From Pseudomonas kielensis (GTDB lineage: Bacteria > Pseudomonadota > Gammaproteobacteria > Pseudomonadales > Pseudomonadaceae): a stretch of DNA of 64,000 nucleotides. A program made the position numbers and the translations under genes. The stretch is from contig NZ_JACMYG010000007.1 in NCBI RefSeq assembly GCF_014236655.1, positions 1 to 64,000 on the forward strand. Reading direction: 5' to 3'. Positions 18,068 to 27,044 of the stretch are shown here, piece by piece (position 1 is the stretch's first letter; each line of letters starts with the position of its first letter). Under the pieces are notes generated by a model. That model was not told where the DNA came from and ran no database searches. It saw only the letters and a list, made by a program, of their open reading frames with translations.

Positions 18068-19549
18068 TCAGACCATCATCAGCAGCACGGCGACGAAAAT
18101 GCTGCCGGCGGAGAAGGTCATGGTCCGAGACGACCAGGTGTTGAACCAACGTTGAAAGCTGGCGAGATCACGGGTCAGGGAAGTGGGCTGGCGCGTCCAG
18201 GACTGCTGGTCGAGGCGAAAGAACACGTAGATCTTCACCAGCGCGCCGACGATCTGGTTGTAATAGAGAATCACCGGGTAGGCCGGGCCGATCCGGTGAC
18301 CGGAGCAGGACAGCAGCAGGGTCAGGAGCAGCCGGGTGATGCCGATCCACAGCAGGTACACCAGGATGAAGGCGGTGCCGTACTTGAAGCTGGCGATGAT
18401 CGCCACGGTCAGGCCCAGCAGTGAGGTCCACATCGACACGCGCTGGTCGAACAGCACCACCGAGGTGAACAGGCCCAGGCGTTTCATCCCCAGGCCCAGG
18501 GCCCGGGAGTTCTGCCGCAGGTTGTTGCCGTACCAGCGGAACATCAACTTGCGACTGGCCTTGATGAAGCTCTTTTCCGGCGGGTGTTCCACGGTGTTGA
18601 TGGCGGCGTCGGGCACGTAGAAGGTGTCGTAGCCCAGGCGCATCAGGCTGAACCAGCTGGACTTGTCGTCACCGGTGAGAAACTTGAAACGGCCCAGGCG
18701 CCAGTGTTGCAGCGAGTCGCTTTCGACGTCGGCGATGAAGTCCGGGTTGGTGACCACGGTGGCGCGGAATACCGACATGCGCCCGGTCATGGTCAGCACG
18801 CGCTTGGACAGGGCCATCGAGCACATGTTGATGTGGCGCTGGGCGAAACGCAGCTTGTGCCATTCGCTCATGATGTAGCCGCCACGCACTTCGCAGAATT
18901 CGTTGGTGGTCAGGCCACCGACGTTTTCGAACAGTTGGAACCAGGGCACGGTCTTGCGCACGACACCTTCGGCGAGCACGGTGTCGCCATCGATCACGGC
19001 GACCACGGCGCGGTTGTCCGGCAGGTGGCGGGAGATGGCGCGAAAGCCGTAGGCCAGGCCGTCTCGCTTGCCGGTGCCGGGGATGCGCACGAAGTCGAGT
19101 TTGACGTGGGCCGGCGGGTTCATTTTTGCCCACAGGCTTTTCACCAGCAGCTCATCGGACATTTCCACGATCGAGCAGACCAGGGTGGTCGGGAAGCCGC
19201 ACTCGATGGCTTCGCGGATTACCGAGCTGTACACCTGGGCGGTGGTCAACGCGTCGATGCGAAAACTGGTGACCATCAGAAATACATGGGACGGGTCCGC
19301 CGCGCTGCCCAGCTTGCGCACTTTGCGCCGCAGGTGCGGGTAGACCACGTAGAGAAACAGCATGCCGCGCAGAAAGTGCGTGGCACCCATCGAATAGCGC
19401 CAGATACCCACGGCGCCAATCAGGAAAATAAAGTCCTTGGACTCGGCGTCGAAGGTGGACGCGGGCAACAGCAAGGCCAGGCCCATCAACAAACATAAAA
19501 ACAACAGCCAACCGGCGGCCTGGAGTAGGCCGTGCTTTAGCCTGTGCAT
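18068..19549 (-). CDS. alg8: Alg8, alginate polymerase glycosyltransferase (GT2)
   Basis: A 493-residue inner-membrane family-2 glycosyltransferase that polymerises GDP-mannuronate. Two N-terminal membrane segments precede the cytoplasmic catalytic domain with VAVIDGDTV (the DxD-type motif) and [10 protein letters not shown]; several C-terminal helices form the channel. The start MHRLKHG matches the P. aeruginosa protein; an ATG three codons upstream is equally possible because neither has a strong ribosome-binding site. A small GC-rich hairpin separates it from algD. Confidence 0.95.
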   Translation of the reverse strand: MHRLKHGLLQAAGWLLFLCLLMGLALLLPASTFDAESKDFIFLIGAVGIWRYSMGATHFLRGMLFLYVVYPHLRRKVRKLGSAADPSHVFLMVTSFRIDALTTAQVYSSVIREAIECGFPTTLVCSIVEMSDELLVKSLWAKMNPPAHVKLDFVRIPGTGKRDGLAYGFRAISRHLPDNRAVVAVIDGDTVLAEGVVRKTVPWFQLFENVGGLTTNEFCEVRGGYIMSEWHKLRFAQRHINMCSMALSKRVLTMTGRMSVFRATVVTNPDFIADVESDSLQHWRLGRFKFLTGDDKSSWFSLMRLGYDTFYVPDAAINTVEHPPEKSFIKASRKLMFRWYGNNLRQNSRALGLGMKRLGLFTSVVLFDQRVSMWTSLLGLTVAIIASFKYGTAFILVYLLWIGITRLLLTLLLSCSGHRIGPAYPVILYYNQIVGALVKIYVFFRLDQQSWTRQPTSLTRDLASFQRWFNTWSSRTMTFSAGSIFVAVLLMMV

Positions 19550-19592
19550 AAGCTGCATCCGTCTAGATCTCGGGTTAACGCAGGCGTACAAA

Positions 19593-19623
19593 CCCGTAGG
19601 AGCGGGTGCCCGCTCCTACAGGG
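19593..19623. repeat. Compact REP-type hairpin between algD and alg8
   Basis: GTAGGAGCGGG and CCCGCTCCTAC form a perfect 11-bp stem with a two-base centre, extended by CCC/GGG flanks. It begins a few bases after the algD stop and could limit read-through or protect the algD part of the transcript. Confidence 0.8.
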
Positions 19624-19626
19624 TGC

Positions 19627-20943
19627 TTACCAGCAGATGCCTTCGGTGCGACCGCTCACGCTGGTGGCCTTGGACATGAAGCCCACCAGGTCGATGACCT
19701 GTTTGCCGTGGGGGGCGTCCAGGGCCAGGGCGCGGAACTTCTCGTCGCGGTTACCGAGGATGATCACGTCGCAGTTGTCGATCACCGAGTCGAAGTCCGA
19801 GTTGAGCAGGGACGAGACGTGGGGGATCTTCGACTCGATGTAGTCGCGGTTGGCGCCGTGAACCCGGGCGTACTCGACGTTGCTGTCGTAGATGCTCAGG
19901 TCGTAGCCCTTGCCGATGAGCATTTCTGCCAGGTCCACCAGCGGGCTTTCGCGCAGGTCGTCGGTGCCGGCCTTGAAGCTCAGGCCGAGCAGGGCGACTT
20001 TGCGTTTGTCGTGGCTTTCGACGATGTCGAAGGCGTTCTGCACCTGGGACTCGTTACTGCGCATCAGCGAGTTGAGCAGCGGCGCCTCGACGTCCAGGGA
20101 GCTGGCGCGGTAGGTCAGGGCACGCACGTCCTTGGGCAGGCAGGAACCGCCAAAGGCGAAGCCGGGGCGCATGTAGTACTGGGACAGGTTGAGGGTCTTG
20201 TCCTGGCAGACCACGTCCATCACATCGCGGCCATCGACGCCGACGGCCTTGGCGATGTTGCCGATCTCGTTGGCAAAGGTGACCTTGGTGGCGTGCCAGA
20301 CGTTGCAGGTGTACTTGATCATCTCGGCCACGGCGATGTCCTTGCGGATGATCGGCGCGTCGAGTTCTTCGTACAGTGATTGCAGAACGTCGCCCGAGGC
20401 GGTGTCGAATTCACCGATGACGGTCATCGGCGGCTGGTCGTAGTCCTTGATCGCCGTGCTTTCACGCAGGAACTCGGGGTTGACCGCAACGCCGAAGTCG
20501 ACGCCGGCCTTCTTGCCCGAGCAGTCTTCGAGAATCGGGATCACCATATTGGCCACGGTGCCCGGCAACACGGTGCTGCGTACCACGATGGTGTGGCGGG
20601 TGGTCTTGTCGCGCAGGACAAAACCAATCTCGCGGCATACCGCCTCGATGTAGTTGAGTTCCAGGTCGCCGTTTTTCTTGCTGGGCGTACCCACGCAGAT
20701 CATCGACAGGTCGGTGTCGCGAATGGCCTCGGCGAAGTTGGTGGTACCCCGCAGGCGACCGGTCTGGATGCCTTGTGCGAGCAACGCTCCCAGGCCCGGT
20801 TCAACGATCGGCGAACGACCGGCATTGATCATATCGATCTTGTCTTTGGCGACATCGACGCCGATAACGTCATGGCCCCGTGCAGACAGGCAACCGGCAC
20901 AAACTGCACCGACGTAACCCAAACCAAATATGCTGATGCGCAT
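19627..20943 (-). CDS. algD: AlgD, GDP-mannose 6-dehydrogenase
   Basis: A 438-residue enzyme that oxidises GDP-mannose to GDP-mannuronate with NAD+, the committed and rate-limiting step of alginate synthesis. The Rossmann motif GLGYVG is at residues 7-12, and the catalytic cysteine lies in FGGSCLPKD near residue 268. The central dimerisation helix and the C-terminal UDP/GDP-binding domain (RESPLVDLAE) are complete. The start at 20943 follows AGAGG at nine bases. It is the first gene of the operon, behind an untranslated leader of several hundred bases. Confidence 0.97.
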   Translation of the reverse strand: MRISIFGLGYVGAVCAGCLSARGHDVIGVDVAKDKIDMINAGRSPIVEPGLGALLAQGIQTGRLRGTTNFAEAIRDTDLSMICVGTPSKKNGDLELNYIEAVCREIGFVLRDKTTRHTIVVRSTVLPGTVANMVIPILEDCSGKKAGVDFGVAVNPEFLRESTAIKDYDQPPMTVIGEFDTASGDVLQSLYEELDAPIIRKDIAVAEMIKYTCNVWHATKVTFANEIGNIAKAVGVDGRDVMDVVCQDKTLNLSQYYMRPGFAFGGSCLPKDVRALTYRASSLDVEAPLLNSLMRSNESQVQNAFDIVESHDKRKVALLGLSFKAGTDDLRESPLVDLAEMLIGKGYDLSIYDSNVEYARVHGANRDYIESKIPHVSSLLNSDFDSVIDNCDVIILGNRDEKFRALALDAPHGKQVIDLVGFMSKATSVSGRTEGICW

Positions 20944-21299
20944 CGCATTTACCTCTGTGTTTATCACGCCATTAAATGGCCGAAGTTAATAGTGTTCAGC
21001 GGTCGTCATTAATGCGGAAGTGCGGCAGGCGAACACCGCACTGCCTTTTACTGGCATGCTCAATGGCGAGTGTCTAAATAAGTGCACTCAAGTTGTGCGT
21101 AACTTGGCCTGATTATGTTGGCTCGCCCTGACAGGCAGCCGGGCTCCCTTGGGGGAAGCCGTGGTGCAACAGCCGGGTGGTTCCAAGGTTCGGCAAAATG
21201 CCAGTAACCTCAATCACTTAGGTGCTCGTGTGAGCACGCTTGTGGGGGCGCAGCCTTGGCCTATTGGGCAATAGTGAGGTGAGGCAGTCTCCTGTCGTT

Positions 21300-21338
21300 C
21301 ACTGTTATCCCGATTTAATGGTGCGTCCTGCCAAGTTC
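21300..21338 (-). promoter_or_regulatory. Candidate AlgU (sigma-22) promoter of algD
   Basis: Read on the minus strand, a perfect GAACTT hexamer (21333-21338) is followed about 19 bases later by TCGGG. The -35 matches the AlgU/RpoE-type consensus and the distance to the algD ATG (about 360 bases) agrees with the long leader known in P. aeruginosa. The spacer is longer than the usual 16-17 and the -10 is imperfect, so the exact promoter is uncertain. The whole gap 20944-21756 otherwise holds no gene. Confidence 0.45.
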
Positions 21339-21447
21339 ACGCTGACAACTTTGTGAGTGGCTTGGCACTTGGCGTAAGTTATCTCCTACAGCGGCGTGGA
21401 GAATCGTTACCGGTGGTATGAGCGGCGTATTTTCAGATAGTTCATGG

Positions 21448-21456
21448 CCGTTCATC
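21448..21456 (+). promoter_or_regulatory. AlgR-like site upstream of algD promoter
   Basis: CCGTTCATC differs at one position from the AlgR core CCGTTCGTC known in P. aeruginosa. It lies about 110 bp upstream of the candidate algD -35. One nine-base near-match is weak evidence alone; the position is what makes it plausible. Confidence 0.3.
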
Positions 21457-21756
21457 CCTCATTCTGAAATTTCTTGAAATATTGGCAAAGATGGCACTGC
21501 TCTCATATTGATAGCACTTACCGTTTGGCCCTTTATTAATGGGGCGTTAATTGGCGAAGATAGTTTTATGCCACTACCGGATTAAAAAACCGGTGCCACT
21601 AGTGAAAAAAATCACCCCTGTCGAGTGAAATTAAAGTTAGCGCAACGGGCGGGTGGTTTTTTGGCGCCATGAAAATGGCGTGATGGCGCGCAGAGATGGG
21701 GGGGAGTCGAGCGGGGCGCACGTACCGCTGGTCGGGCCGTGCGCCAGGAGGGGGCG

Positions 21757-22536
21757 TCAGTCTTCGGCGTGGTCGCGCAGGAACACCAGGTTGTCGGGTT
21801 TCGACTGTTCGGCGCTGTAGCGGTAACCCTGCAGGTCAAACTGCTTGAGGTCGGCGGGGGTGTTGATGCGTTCCTGGATCACGAAGCGGCTCATCATGCC
21901 GCGGGCCTTTTTCGCGTAGAAACTGATGATCTTGTACTGGCCGTTCTTCAGGTCCTTGAACTCGGTATTGATGATCCGGGCGTTGAGGGCGCTGCGCTTG
22001 ACCGCCGAGAAGTACTCGTTGGAGGCCAGGTTGAGCAACACGTCGTCGCCTTGCTCGGCCAGGGCTTCGTTCAGCCATTCACTGATCTGGGTGCCCCAGA
22101 ACGCGTACAGGTCCTTGCCCCGGGCGTTGGCCAGCTTGGTGCCCATCTCCAGGCGGTATGGCTGCATCAAGTCCAGCGGGCGCAGCAGGCCGTACAGGCC
22201 CGAGAGCATGCGCAGGTGCTGCTGGGCGTAATCGAAATCGGTTTCGCTGAAGGTCTGGGCATTCATCCCGGTGTAGACGTCGCCCTTGAAGGCCAGCAGC
22301 GCCTGCTTGGCGTTCTCTGGGGTGAACGCCGGGGTCCAACTGCCAAAGCGTGCGGCATTGAGGCCGCCGATCTTGTCGGAAACGTGCATCAGTTCACTGA
22401 TCTGCGCCGGGCTCAGCTCGCGCAACTGCTGGATCAGCGCCTGGGAATGATCGAGGTATTGCGGCTGGGTGAAGCGCTGGGTGGCCGGCGGTGTTTCGTA
22501 ATCGAGGGTCTTGGCGGGGGAAATCACCATCAGCAT
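21757..22536 (-). CDS. yaaA: YaaA family peroxide stress protein
   Basis: A 259-residue soluble protein of the YaaA/DUF328 family, beginning [14 protein letters not shown], with the family segments [25 protein letters not shown] and [11 protein letters not shown] near the middle and [10 protein letters not shown] toward the end. In E. coli YaaA limits free iron and Fenton damage after peroxide exposure and has a DNA-binding fold. It lies on the same strand as the alginate operon but more than 800 bases upstream, so it is a separate unit. Confidence 0.93.
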   Translation of the reverse strand: MLMVISPAKTLDYETPPATQRFTQPQYLDHSQALIQQLRELSPAQISELMHVSDKIGGLNAARFGSWTPAFTPENAKQALLAFKGDVYTGMNAQTFSETDFDYAQQHLRMLSGLYGLLRPLDLMQPYRLEMGTKLANARGKDLYAFWGTQISEWLNEALAEQGDDVLLNLASNEYFSAVKRSALNARIINTEFKDLKNGQYKIISFYAKKARGMMSRFVIQERINTPADLKQFDLQGYRYSAEQSKPDNLVFLRDHAED

Positions 22537-22691
22537 GAAGTCGTCTCCTTTAATCGTGCGGGGATTCTAGGGGGTTGGGCGGTTTGACTCCAGCTATGAG
22601 GGCGATAGGCGCCGGGCGGTGTGCGTGAGATCGGAGAGGCGACGTGCGGATGGGCTATAGTGCCGCGGGGTTTTGGAACGGAGACATCCCT

Positions 22692-23816
22692 TTGCGTATC
22701 GCTTTACTGTTTGGCGCCTGGCTGTTCAGTGCGGGCGCGCTGGCCGCGCCCAACGAACCGGCCACCCTCGATCGCAGCACCTGGCCTGAGCAACTGAGCA
22801 GCCCGACCCTGTTCGATGTCGCCTCGCGGGCGGAGATCCTCGCGTTCTCTCGGGCCCTGCTCGACAGTGAAGGGCTCGACGAGACGGCCCTCAAGCAGCG
22901 CCTGGGCTTGCGCATGATCAATCTCGAGGCGATCAATGCCGTGCGTGAGCGGATGTGGTTGCGCCTGTTGGCCAACTACGGCTTCGCCGAGCAAAGCTGC
23001 GACCAGGATGCCTCCTTCTGTTTCCTGGTCGAGGACCGCGAGACCTTGCGCCAGCAGGCTGCCAAGTTCGAACTCGGGCCGGACTCGTTTTACACCCGCT
23101 GGGCCGAGCCGAGCCGAGAGTTCCACCAGCGCTACCTGGACGAACAATTGCGCAAGGCCGCGTTGCTGCCCCAGACGAGCAGCGAAGTCGAGCTGTTTGG
23201 CGACTATGAGCGCAATGGCGAGCCCCTGCATGACCGGTTGTTTGTCCTGAGTTTCGACAGCGGTGCCAATCTGGTGCCGGATCACACGGCATGGCTGACC
23301 GAGTACCTGCGCAAGGCCAATCTGTCCGGGGTGTTCTTTGTCTTGGGCAGCGATATCCAGAGCCGCCTGGCGCAACAGTCGGTGGCCCAGTTGCAACAGC
23401 TTTACGCGCGCCAGTGCGTCGGGGTCCAGGGGTGGCAGTTCCGTTCCCACAGCCATTGGCAGGACTGGCAGTACTCGGTGACACGCAGCGTCGAGCTGGT
23501 GAAGAACCGGCTGCCGGACAACTACGTGCCGCTGTTCCGCCCACCCAATGGACAACGACGCGCCGATGCCGCGGGGTTTTTCGAGGCTCAGGGGTTACAG
23601 GTGGCGCTGTGGGACATCGATCCGGCCGACAGCACCCGGCAACTGACGGGGGAGCAGAGTGCGCAGCGGGTCTTGACCCTGATGCTGCTGTGGCGCCACG
23701 GGGTGATCAATTTCAACACTCGGCAGGATGGGGTGAAAACGGCGCTGCCCTGGCTGTTGGCGCGAACGGCGCAAAGCGGGATCGGTTGGGAGGAGTGCCG
23801 GCAGGCTTTTCGCTGA
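22692..23816 (+). CDS. Exported polysaccharide-deacetylase-like protein
   Basis: About 374 residues starting from a TTG at 22692, preferred because GGAG lies eight bases upstream and a clean signal peptide (ending GALAA) follows; an upstream ATG would extend it by 16 residues. The C-terminal 200 residues resemble the NodB/polysaccharide-deacetylase barrel: LSFDSGA carries the first Asp, LFRPPNGQ the arginine-proline motif and VALWDIDPAD the later strand. The metal motif, normally H-S/T-x2-3-H, reads SHSHWQDW here, so metal binding may be altered. The N-terminal 150 residues are helical and unassigned. It may act on a cell-envelope sugar polymer; the target is unknown. Confidence 0.75.
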   Translation: MRIALLFGAWLFSAGALAAPNEPATLDRSTWPEQLSSPTLFDVASRAEILAFSRALLDSEGLDETALKQRLGLRMINLEAINAVRERMWLRLLANYGFAEQSCDQDASFCFLVEDRETLRQQAAKFELGPDSFYTRWAEPSREFHQRYLDEQLRKAALLPQTSSEVELFGDYERNGEPLHDRLFVLSFDSGANLVPDHTAWLTEYLRKANLSGVFFVLGSDIQSRLAQQSVAQLQQLYARQCVGVQGWQFRSHSHWQDWQYSVTRSVELVKNRLPDNYVPLFRPPNGQRRADAAGFFEAQGLQVALWDIDPADSTRQLTGEQSAQRVLTLMLLWRHGVINFNTRQDGVKTALPWLLARTAQSGIGWEECRQAFR

Positions 23817-23946
23817 AAAGGCAAAAGCCCGGAATCATTGGGCTTGGGCCGATTTCGGGGGGTAATTCGGTGCAGGCGGACTTCCGACTTTAACGGTGCT
23901 GGCGCCATGCGCCAAGCGGTATTTATCGGGTTAAAAAATAAACTTC

Positions 23947-23970
23947 AAAAAAGCATCAAAGTGCTTTTTT
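23947..23970 (+). terminator. Probable intrinsic terminator before the phoH-like gene
   Basis: AAAAAAGCA and TGCTTTTTT are perfect 9-bp arms around TCAAAG, with the T run in the right arm. It lies 130 bases after the deacetylase-like gene and 190 before the next gene. The rest of the 346-base gap shows no coding sequence. The stem is AT-rich, so termination may be weak. Confidence 0.5.
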
Positions 23971-24162
23971 CTGTCACGGGTTTTGGAGTATTACGAAGAC
24001 AGACCGCCGAAACCTGCAACACAGGTGGCGTCTTCCAAGACCCCTTGTGTGCAATTCACTTGAGTCGTGCCGTAGGCGCACGGTCAGTGAATTCGGTGGC
24101 CACTTCGAGGCGCAGCACTGTCACGGTATTGCGTCGAATGGCTCCCACAAAGGTGACCGAGT

Positions 24163-25557
24163 ATGGATGATCACGGACGTAGTTCTTCCTCCAACCAGCC
24201 AATCCTTTATGTACTCGATACCAACGTATTGATTCACGATCCCAACGCGCTGCTCAACTTTGAAGAGCATCACGTTGCCATCCCGATGACCGTCCTTGAA
24301 GAGCTGGACAAGCTCAAGAGTGGTCATCACAGCGTTGCCGCCGAATGCCGCCAGGCCATTCGCCTGATCGACAAGACCCTGGGCGATGCGTCCCCTGAAG
24401 ACGTTGAACTGGGCGTGCCGATCCAGCGTGGAAAAAGCGGGCCCAAGGGGCTGCTGTCGATTCTGATGAGCAAGCGCGCCGAACCGAACATCGTTCTGCC
24501 CGAGCACCTGAACGACAACATCATCATCAACCAGTTGATCGACCTGCACGCGCGCGAGCCGGAACTGCCCGTGGTGCTGGTCACCAAAGACATCAACATG
24601 CGCCTCAAGGCCCGCGCCTGCGGGATCGCGGCGGAGGACTACAGCACCGACCAACTGGTTGATGACGTGTCGTTGCTGCCGAACGGTTATCACACCATGA
24701 CCGGCTCCTTCTGGGACCGCGTGAGCAAGGTCGAGACCCGTCAGGACCATGGCCGCACCTGGCACCAGGTGCAGTTGATCGACAACCTGCCGGCGGTGCA
24801 CATCAACGAATTCATCATCGACGAGCAGGGGTTTGTCGGCTGGATCAAGGAAATCCAGGTCGACAAGCTGCTGATCCTCGATCTGCATCAGGAACCCCTG
24901 TTGCACCAGGAAGCCTGGGGCCTGAAACCTCGCGACATCTACCAGAGCCTGGCGCTGTACGCGCTGCTGGACCCGGATATCCACCTGGTCAACCTGTCGG
25001 GCGCTGCCGGTTCCGGTAAAACCATCCTGGCCCTGGCCGCGGCCATCGAGCAGACCATGGTCAGCAAGCGCTACCGGCGCATTATCGCCACCCGCAGCGT
25101 GCAGGGGCTGGACCAGGAGATCGGCTTCCTGCCAGGTACCGAAGCGGAAAAAATGGAGCCTTGGCTTGGCGCCATCACCGACAACCTCGAAGCCTTGCAC
25201 ATGGATGACGAAAGCACCCATGGCAGCGTCGACTACATCCTCAGCAAAGTGCCTTTGCAGTTCAAATCCCTGAACTACATCCGCGGTCGCAGCTTCCAGC
25301 AGAGCCTGATCCTGATCGACGAATGCCAGAACCTCACGCCGCACCAGATGAAAACCATCATCACCCGTGCCGGCGCCGGTTCCAAAGTGGTGTGCCTGGG
25401 TAACCTGGCGCAGATCGATACCCCTTACCTGTCCGCGACCAGCTCCGGGCTGACGTACCTGACCGAACGCTTCAAGGACTTCCCCAACGGTGTACACATC
25501 ACCCTGCAAGGGGTGCCTCGTTCGATTCTGGCCGAATACGCCGAATCCCATCTGTAA
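24163..25557 (+). CDS. PIN-PhoH fusion ATPase/RNase (PhoH2/YlaK type)
   Basis: A 464-residue two-domain protein. The N-terminal PIN ribonuclease domain (about 15-150) carries its acidic residues in YVLDTNVLIHDP, MTVLEELDKL and VTKDINMRLKA. The C-terminal PhoH P-loop domain has Walker A SGAAGSGKT near residue 285 and Walker B ILIDECQN near 385. In other bacteria such fusions are RNA helicase-nucleases. AAGGTGA precedes the ATG. It forms a single-gene unit closed by a strong terminator. Confidence 0.93.
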   Translation: MDDHGRSSSSNQPILYVLDTNVLIHDPNALLNFEEHHVAIPMTVLEELDKLKSGHHSVAAECRQAIRLIDKTLGDASPEDVELGVPIQRGKSGPKGLLSILMSKRAEPNIVLPEHLNDNIIINQLIDLHAREPELPVVLVTKDINMRLKARACGIAAEDYSTDQLVDDVSLLPNGYHTMTGSFWDRVSKVETRQDHGRTWHQVQLIDNLPAVHINEFIIDEQGFVGWIKEIQVDKLLILDLHQEPLLHQEAWGLKPRDIYQSLALYALLDPDIHLVNLSGAAGSGKTILALAAAIEQTMVSKRYRRIIATRSVQGLDQEIGFLPGTEAEKMEPWLGAITDNLEALHMDDESTHGSVDYILSKVPLQFKSLNYIRGRSFQQSLILIDECQNLTPHQMKTIITRAGAGSKVVCLGNLAQIDTPYLSATSSGLTYLTERFKDFPNGVHITLQGVPRSILAEYAESHL

Positions 25558-25567
25558 CCTCCTCGGC

Positions 25568-25602
25568 AAACACGGGCGGCTCAGTGCCGCCCGTGTTCGT
25601 TT
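25568..25602 (+). terminator. Strong intrinsic terminator after the phoH-like gene
   Basis: CACGGGCGGC and GCCGCCCGTG form a perfect 10-bp stem with a five-base loop, followed by TTCGTTT. Confidence 0.85.
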
Positions 25603-25686
25603 GTGGAGCGGACTGATCCAATAATCCTGCGTGCGAAAAATTGACCCGCGGGTTTACAATCGGCGCTCCTGATCAGGAGTAACCCC

Positions 25687-26160
25687 GTGCTGACTCATCT
25701 CGATTCCCAAGGTCGCGCCAATATGGTCGACGTCACCGAAAAAGCCGTGACGTCCCGTGAGGCCACGGCCGAAGCGCTGGTGCGCATGCTTCCCGAAACC
25801 CTGCAAATGATTGTCAGCGGTGGCCATCCCAAAGGGGATGTGTTCGCCGTGGCCCGCATTGCCGGAATCCAGGCGGCGAAAAAAACCTCCGACCTGATCC
25901 CGCTGTGCCATCCGCTGATGCTGACCGGGGTCAAGGTCGAGCTCAGTGCCGAAGGGGTTGATGCCGTGCGCATTACCGCGCGGTGCAAGCTGGCCGGGCA
26001 GACCGGGGTGGAAATGGAGGCCCTGACCGCCGCCAGCATCGCGGCGCTGACCATTTATGACATGTGCAAGGCCGTGGACCGGGGCATGGTCATTGAAAGT
26101 GTGCGCCTGCTGGAGAAACTGGGCGGCAAGAGCGGGCACTATCAGGTGGCCGGGCAATGA
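25687..26160 (+). CDS. moaC: MoaC, cyclic pyranopterin monophosphate synthase
   Basis: A 157-residue enzyme that forms cyclic pyranopterin monophosphate, an early molybdenum-cofactor intermediate. Signatures seen are GRANMVDV at the N-terminus, [13 protein letters not shown] and the [11 protein letters not shown] segment; MEALTAAS and YDMCKA follow. The start is a GTG with AGGAG eight bases upstream. It overlaps moaD by four bases. No molybdenum riboswitch was seen in the 130-base upstream gap. Confidence 0.96.
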   Translation: MLTHLDSQGRANMVDVTEKAVTSREATAEALVRMLPETLQMIVSGGHPKGDVFAVARIAGIQAAKKTSDLIPLCHPLMLTGVKVELSAEGVDAVRITARCKLAGQTGVEMEALTAASIAALTIYDMCKAVDRGMVIESVRLLEKLGGKSGHYQVAGQ

Positions 26161-26399
26161 ACCTCACCGTGAAGTTTTTTGCCCGCTACCGGGAGGCACT
26201 GGGGGTGGATTCGGTAAAGGTCGAGGGCGATTTCGCCACGGTCGACGATGTCCGGGCCCTGCTGGCGCAACGTGACGGCGCCGAGGTGCTGAGCGAGCAG
26301 AACCTGATGTGCGCGCGAAACGAAGAGCTGTGCCAACTGGATGAGCCGGTCGGCGACGGCGATGAAGTGGCGTTTTTCCCCACTGTGACCGGAGGCTGA
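26157..26399 (+). CDS. moaD: MoaD, molybdopterin synthase small subunit
   Basis: An 80-residue ubiquitin-fold sulfur carrier ending in the required Gly-Gly (TVTGG), whose thiocarboxylate donates sulfur to the pterin. It overlaps moaC (ATGA) and lies three bases before moaE, so the three genes form one translationally coupled unit. Confidence 0.96.
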   Translation: MNLTVKFFARYREALGVDSVKVEGDFATVDDVRALLAQRDGAEVLSEQNLMCARNEELCQLDEPVGDGDEVAFFPTVTGG

Positions 26400-26402
26400 G
26401 CC

Positions 26403-26855
26403 ATGGCGATTCGCGTGCAGGGCTCGCCCTTCGATCCGGGCGCTGAAGTCAACGCGATGCACGCCGCCAATGTCGGCGTGGGCGCGGTGGTGAGTTTTGT
26501 CGGCTACGTGCGCGACTTCAACGACGGCCTCGATGTGGCGGGGATGTTCCTGGAGCACTACCCGGGCATGACACAGAAGGCCCTGGCCAAGATTGCCGAG
26601 GAAGCCGAGCAGCGCTGGCCGCTGCTCAAGCTGGAAGTGCTGCATCGCATCGGGGCGTTGCCGCCGGGCGAGCCGATCGTGTTTGTCGGCGCCGCCAGCG
26701 CCCACCGCCAGGCGGCGTTCGACGCCTGCGCCTTTGTCATGGACTACCTCAAGACCCGCGCGCCGTTCTGGAAAAAAGAACTGACCAGCGACGGCCCGCG
26801 CTGGGTGGACGGGCGTGACAGCGATCATGCGGCGGCGGATCGCTGGAAACCGTAA
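26403..26855 (+). CDS. moaE: MoaE, molybdopterin synthase catalytic subunit
   Basis: A 150-residue subunit that pairs with MoaD to convert cyclic pyranopterin into molybdopterin. Family segments VVSFVGYVRDFN, LEHYPGM, HRIGALPPGE and the active-site lysine region DYLKTRAPFWKKE are all present. It is the last gene of moaCDE. Confidence 0.96.
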   Translation: MAIRVQGSPFDPGAEVNAMHAANVGVGAVVSFVGYVRDFNDGLDVAGMFLEHYPGMTQKALAKIAEEAEQRWPLLKLEVLHRIGALPPGEPIVFVGAASAHRQAAFDACAFVMDYLKTRAPFWKKELTSDGPRWVDGRDSDHAAADRWKP

Positions 26856-26929
26856 CCTCCAACGCTTGATATCCCCCCACTCGACCAATGGCCGAGTTAC
26901 CTCCGTTCGCCTGATTGACGACTAATACA

Positions 26930-26950
26930 TAAAAGTCCAGTATGGAATTA
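26930..26950. promoter_or_regulatory. Palindrome upstream of the amino-acid binding protein, shared with dauB promoter
   Basis: AAGTCCA and TGGAATT flank GTA (centre 26941); the arms match at six of seven positions. The same core, AAGTCCA-N2-A-TGGA, occurs in the dauB promoter. It lies about 100 bases upstream of the binding-protein ATG in an AT-rich promoter stretch. I infer a DauR operator. Confidence 0.5.
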
Positions 26951-27044
26951 TAAGTATAAAAATACGCTTGAAGCTTCAAGCCTTGAGCGCGCAATTGCTT
27001 CTCTTCCTCTTGCCAAACCAACAACAACTCGCGAGAAAATCACC

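Noticed and set aside
15336..18155. Very long open frame on the plus strand opposite algK and alg44
   Set aside because: It is antisense to two well-identified genes, rich in Gly/Ala/Gln/His without domain features, and arises from the high GC of third positions on the other strand.
21668..21692. Hairpin with GCGCCAT / ATGGCGC arms downstream of yaaA
   Set aside because: On the yaaA strand the stem is followed by an A run, not a T run, so it is not a good terminator for that gene.
25603..25686. Possible molybdenum-cofactor riboswitch before moaC
   Set aside because: The gap is short and I could not find the conserved stems; only a ribosome-binding site is clear.
25827..25850. Possible additional mobile element or insertion sequence around the moaCDE and dau blocks
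   Set aside because: No transposase-like frame, terminal inverted repeat or target duplication was seen; gene order is that of other Pseudomonas genomes.
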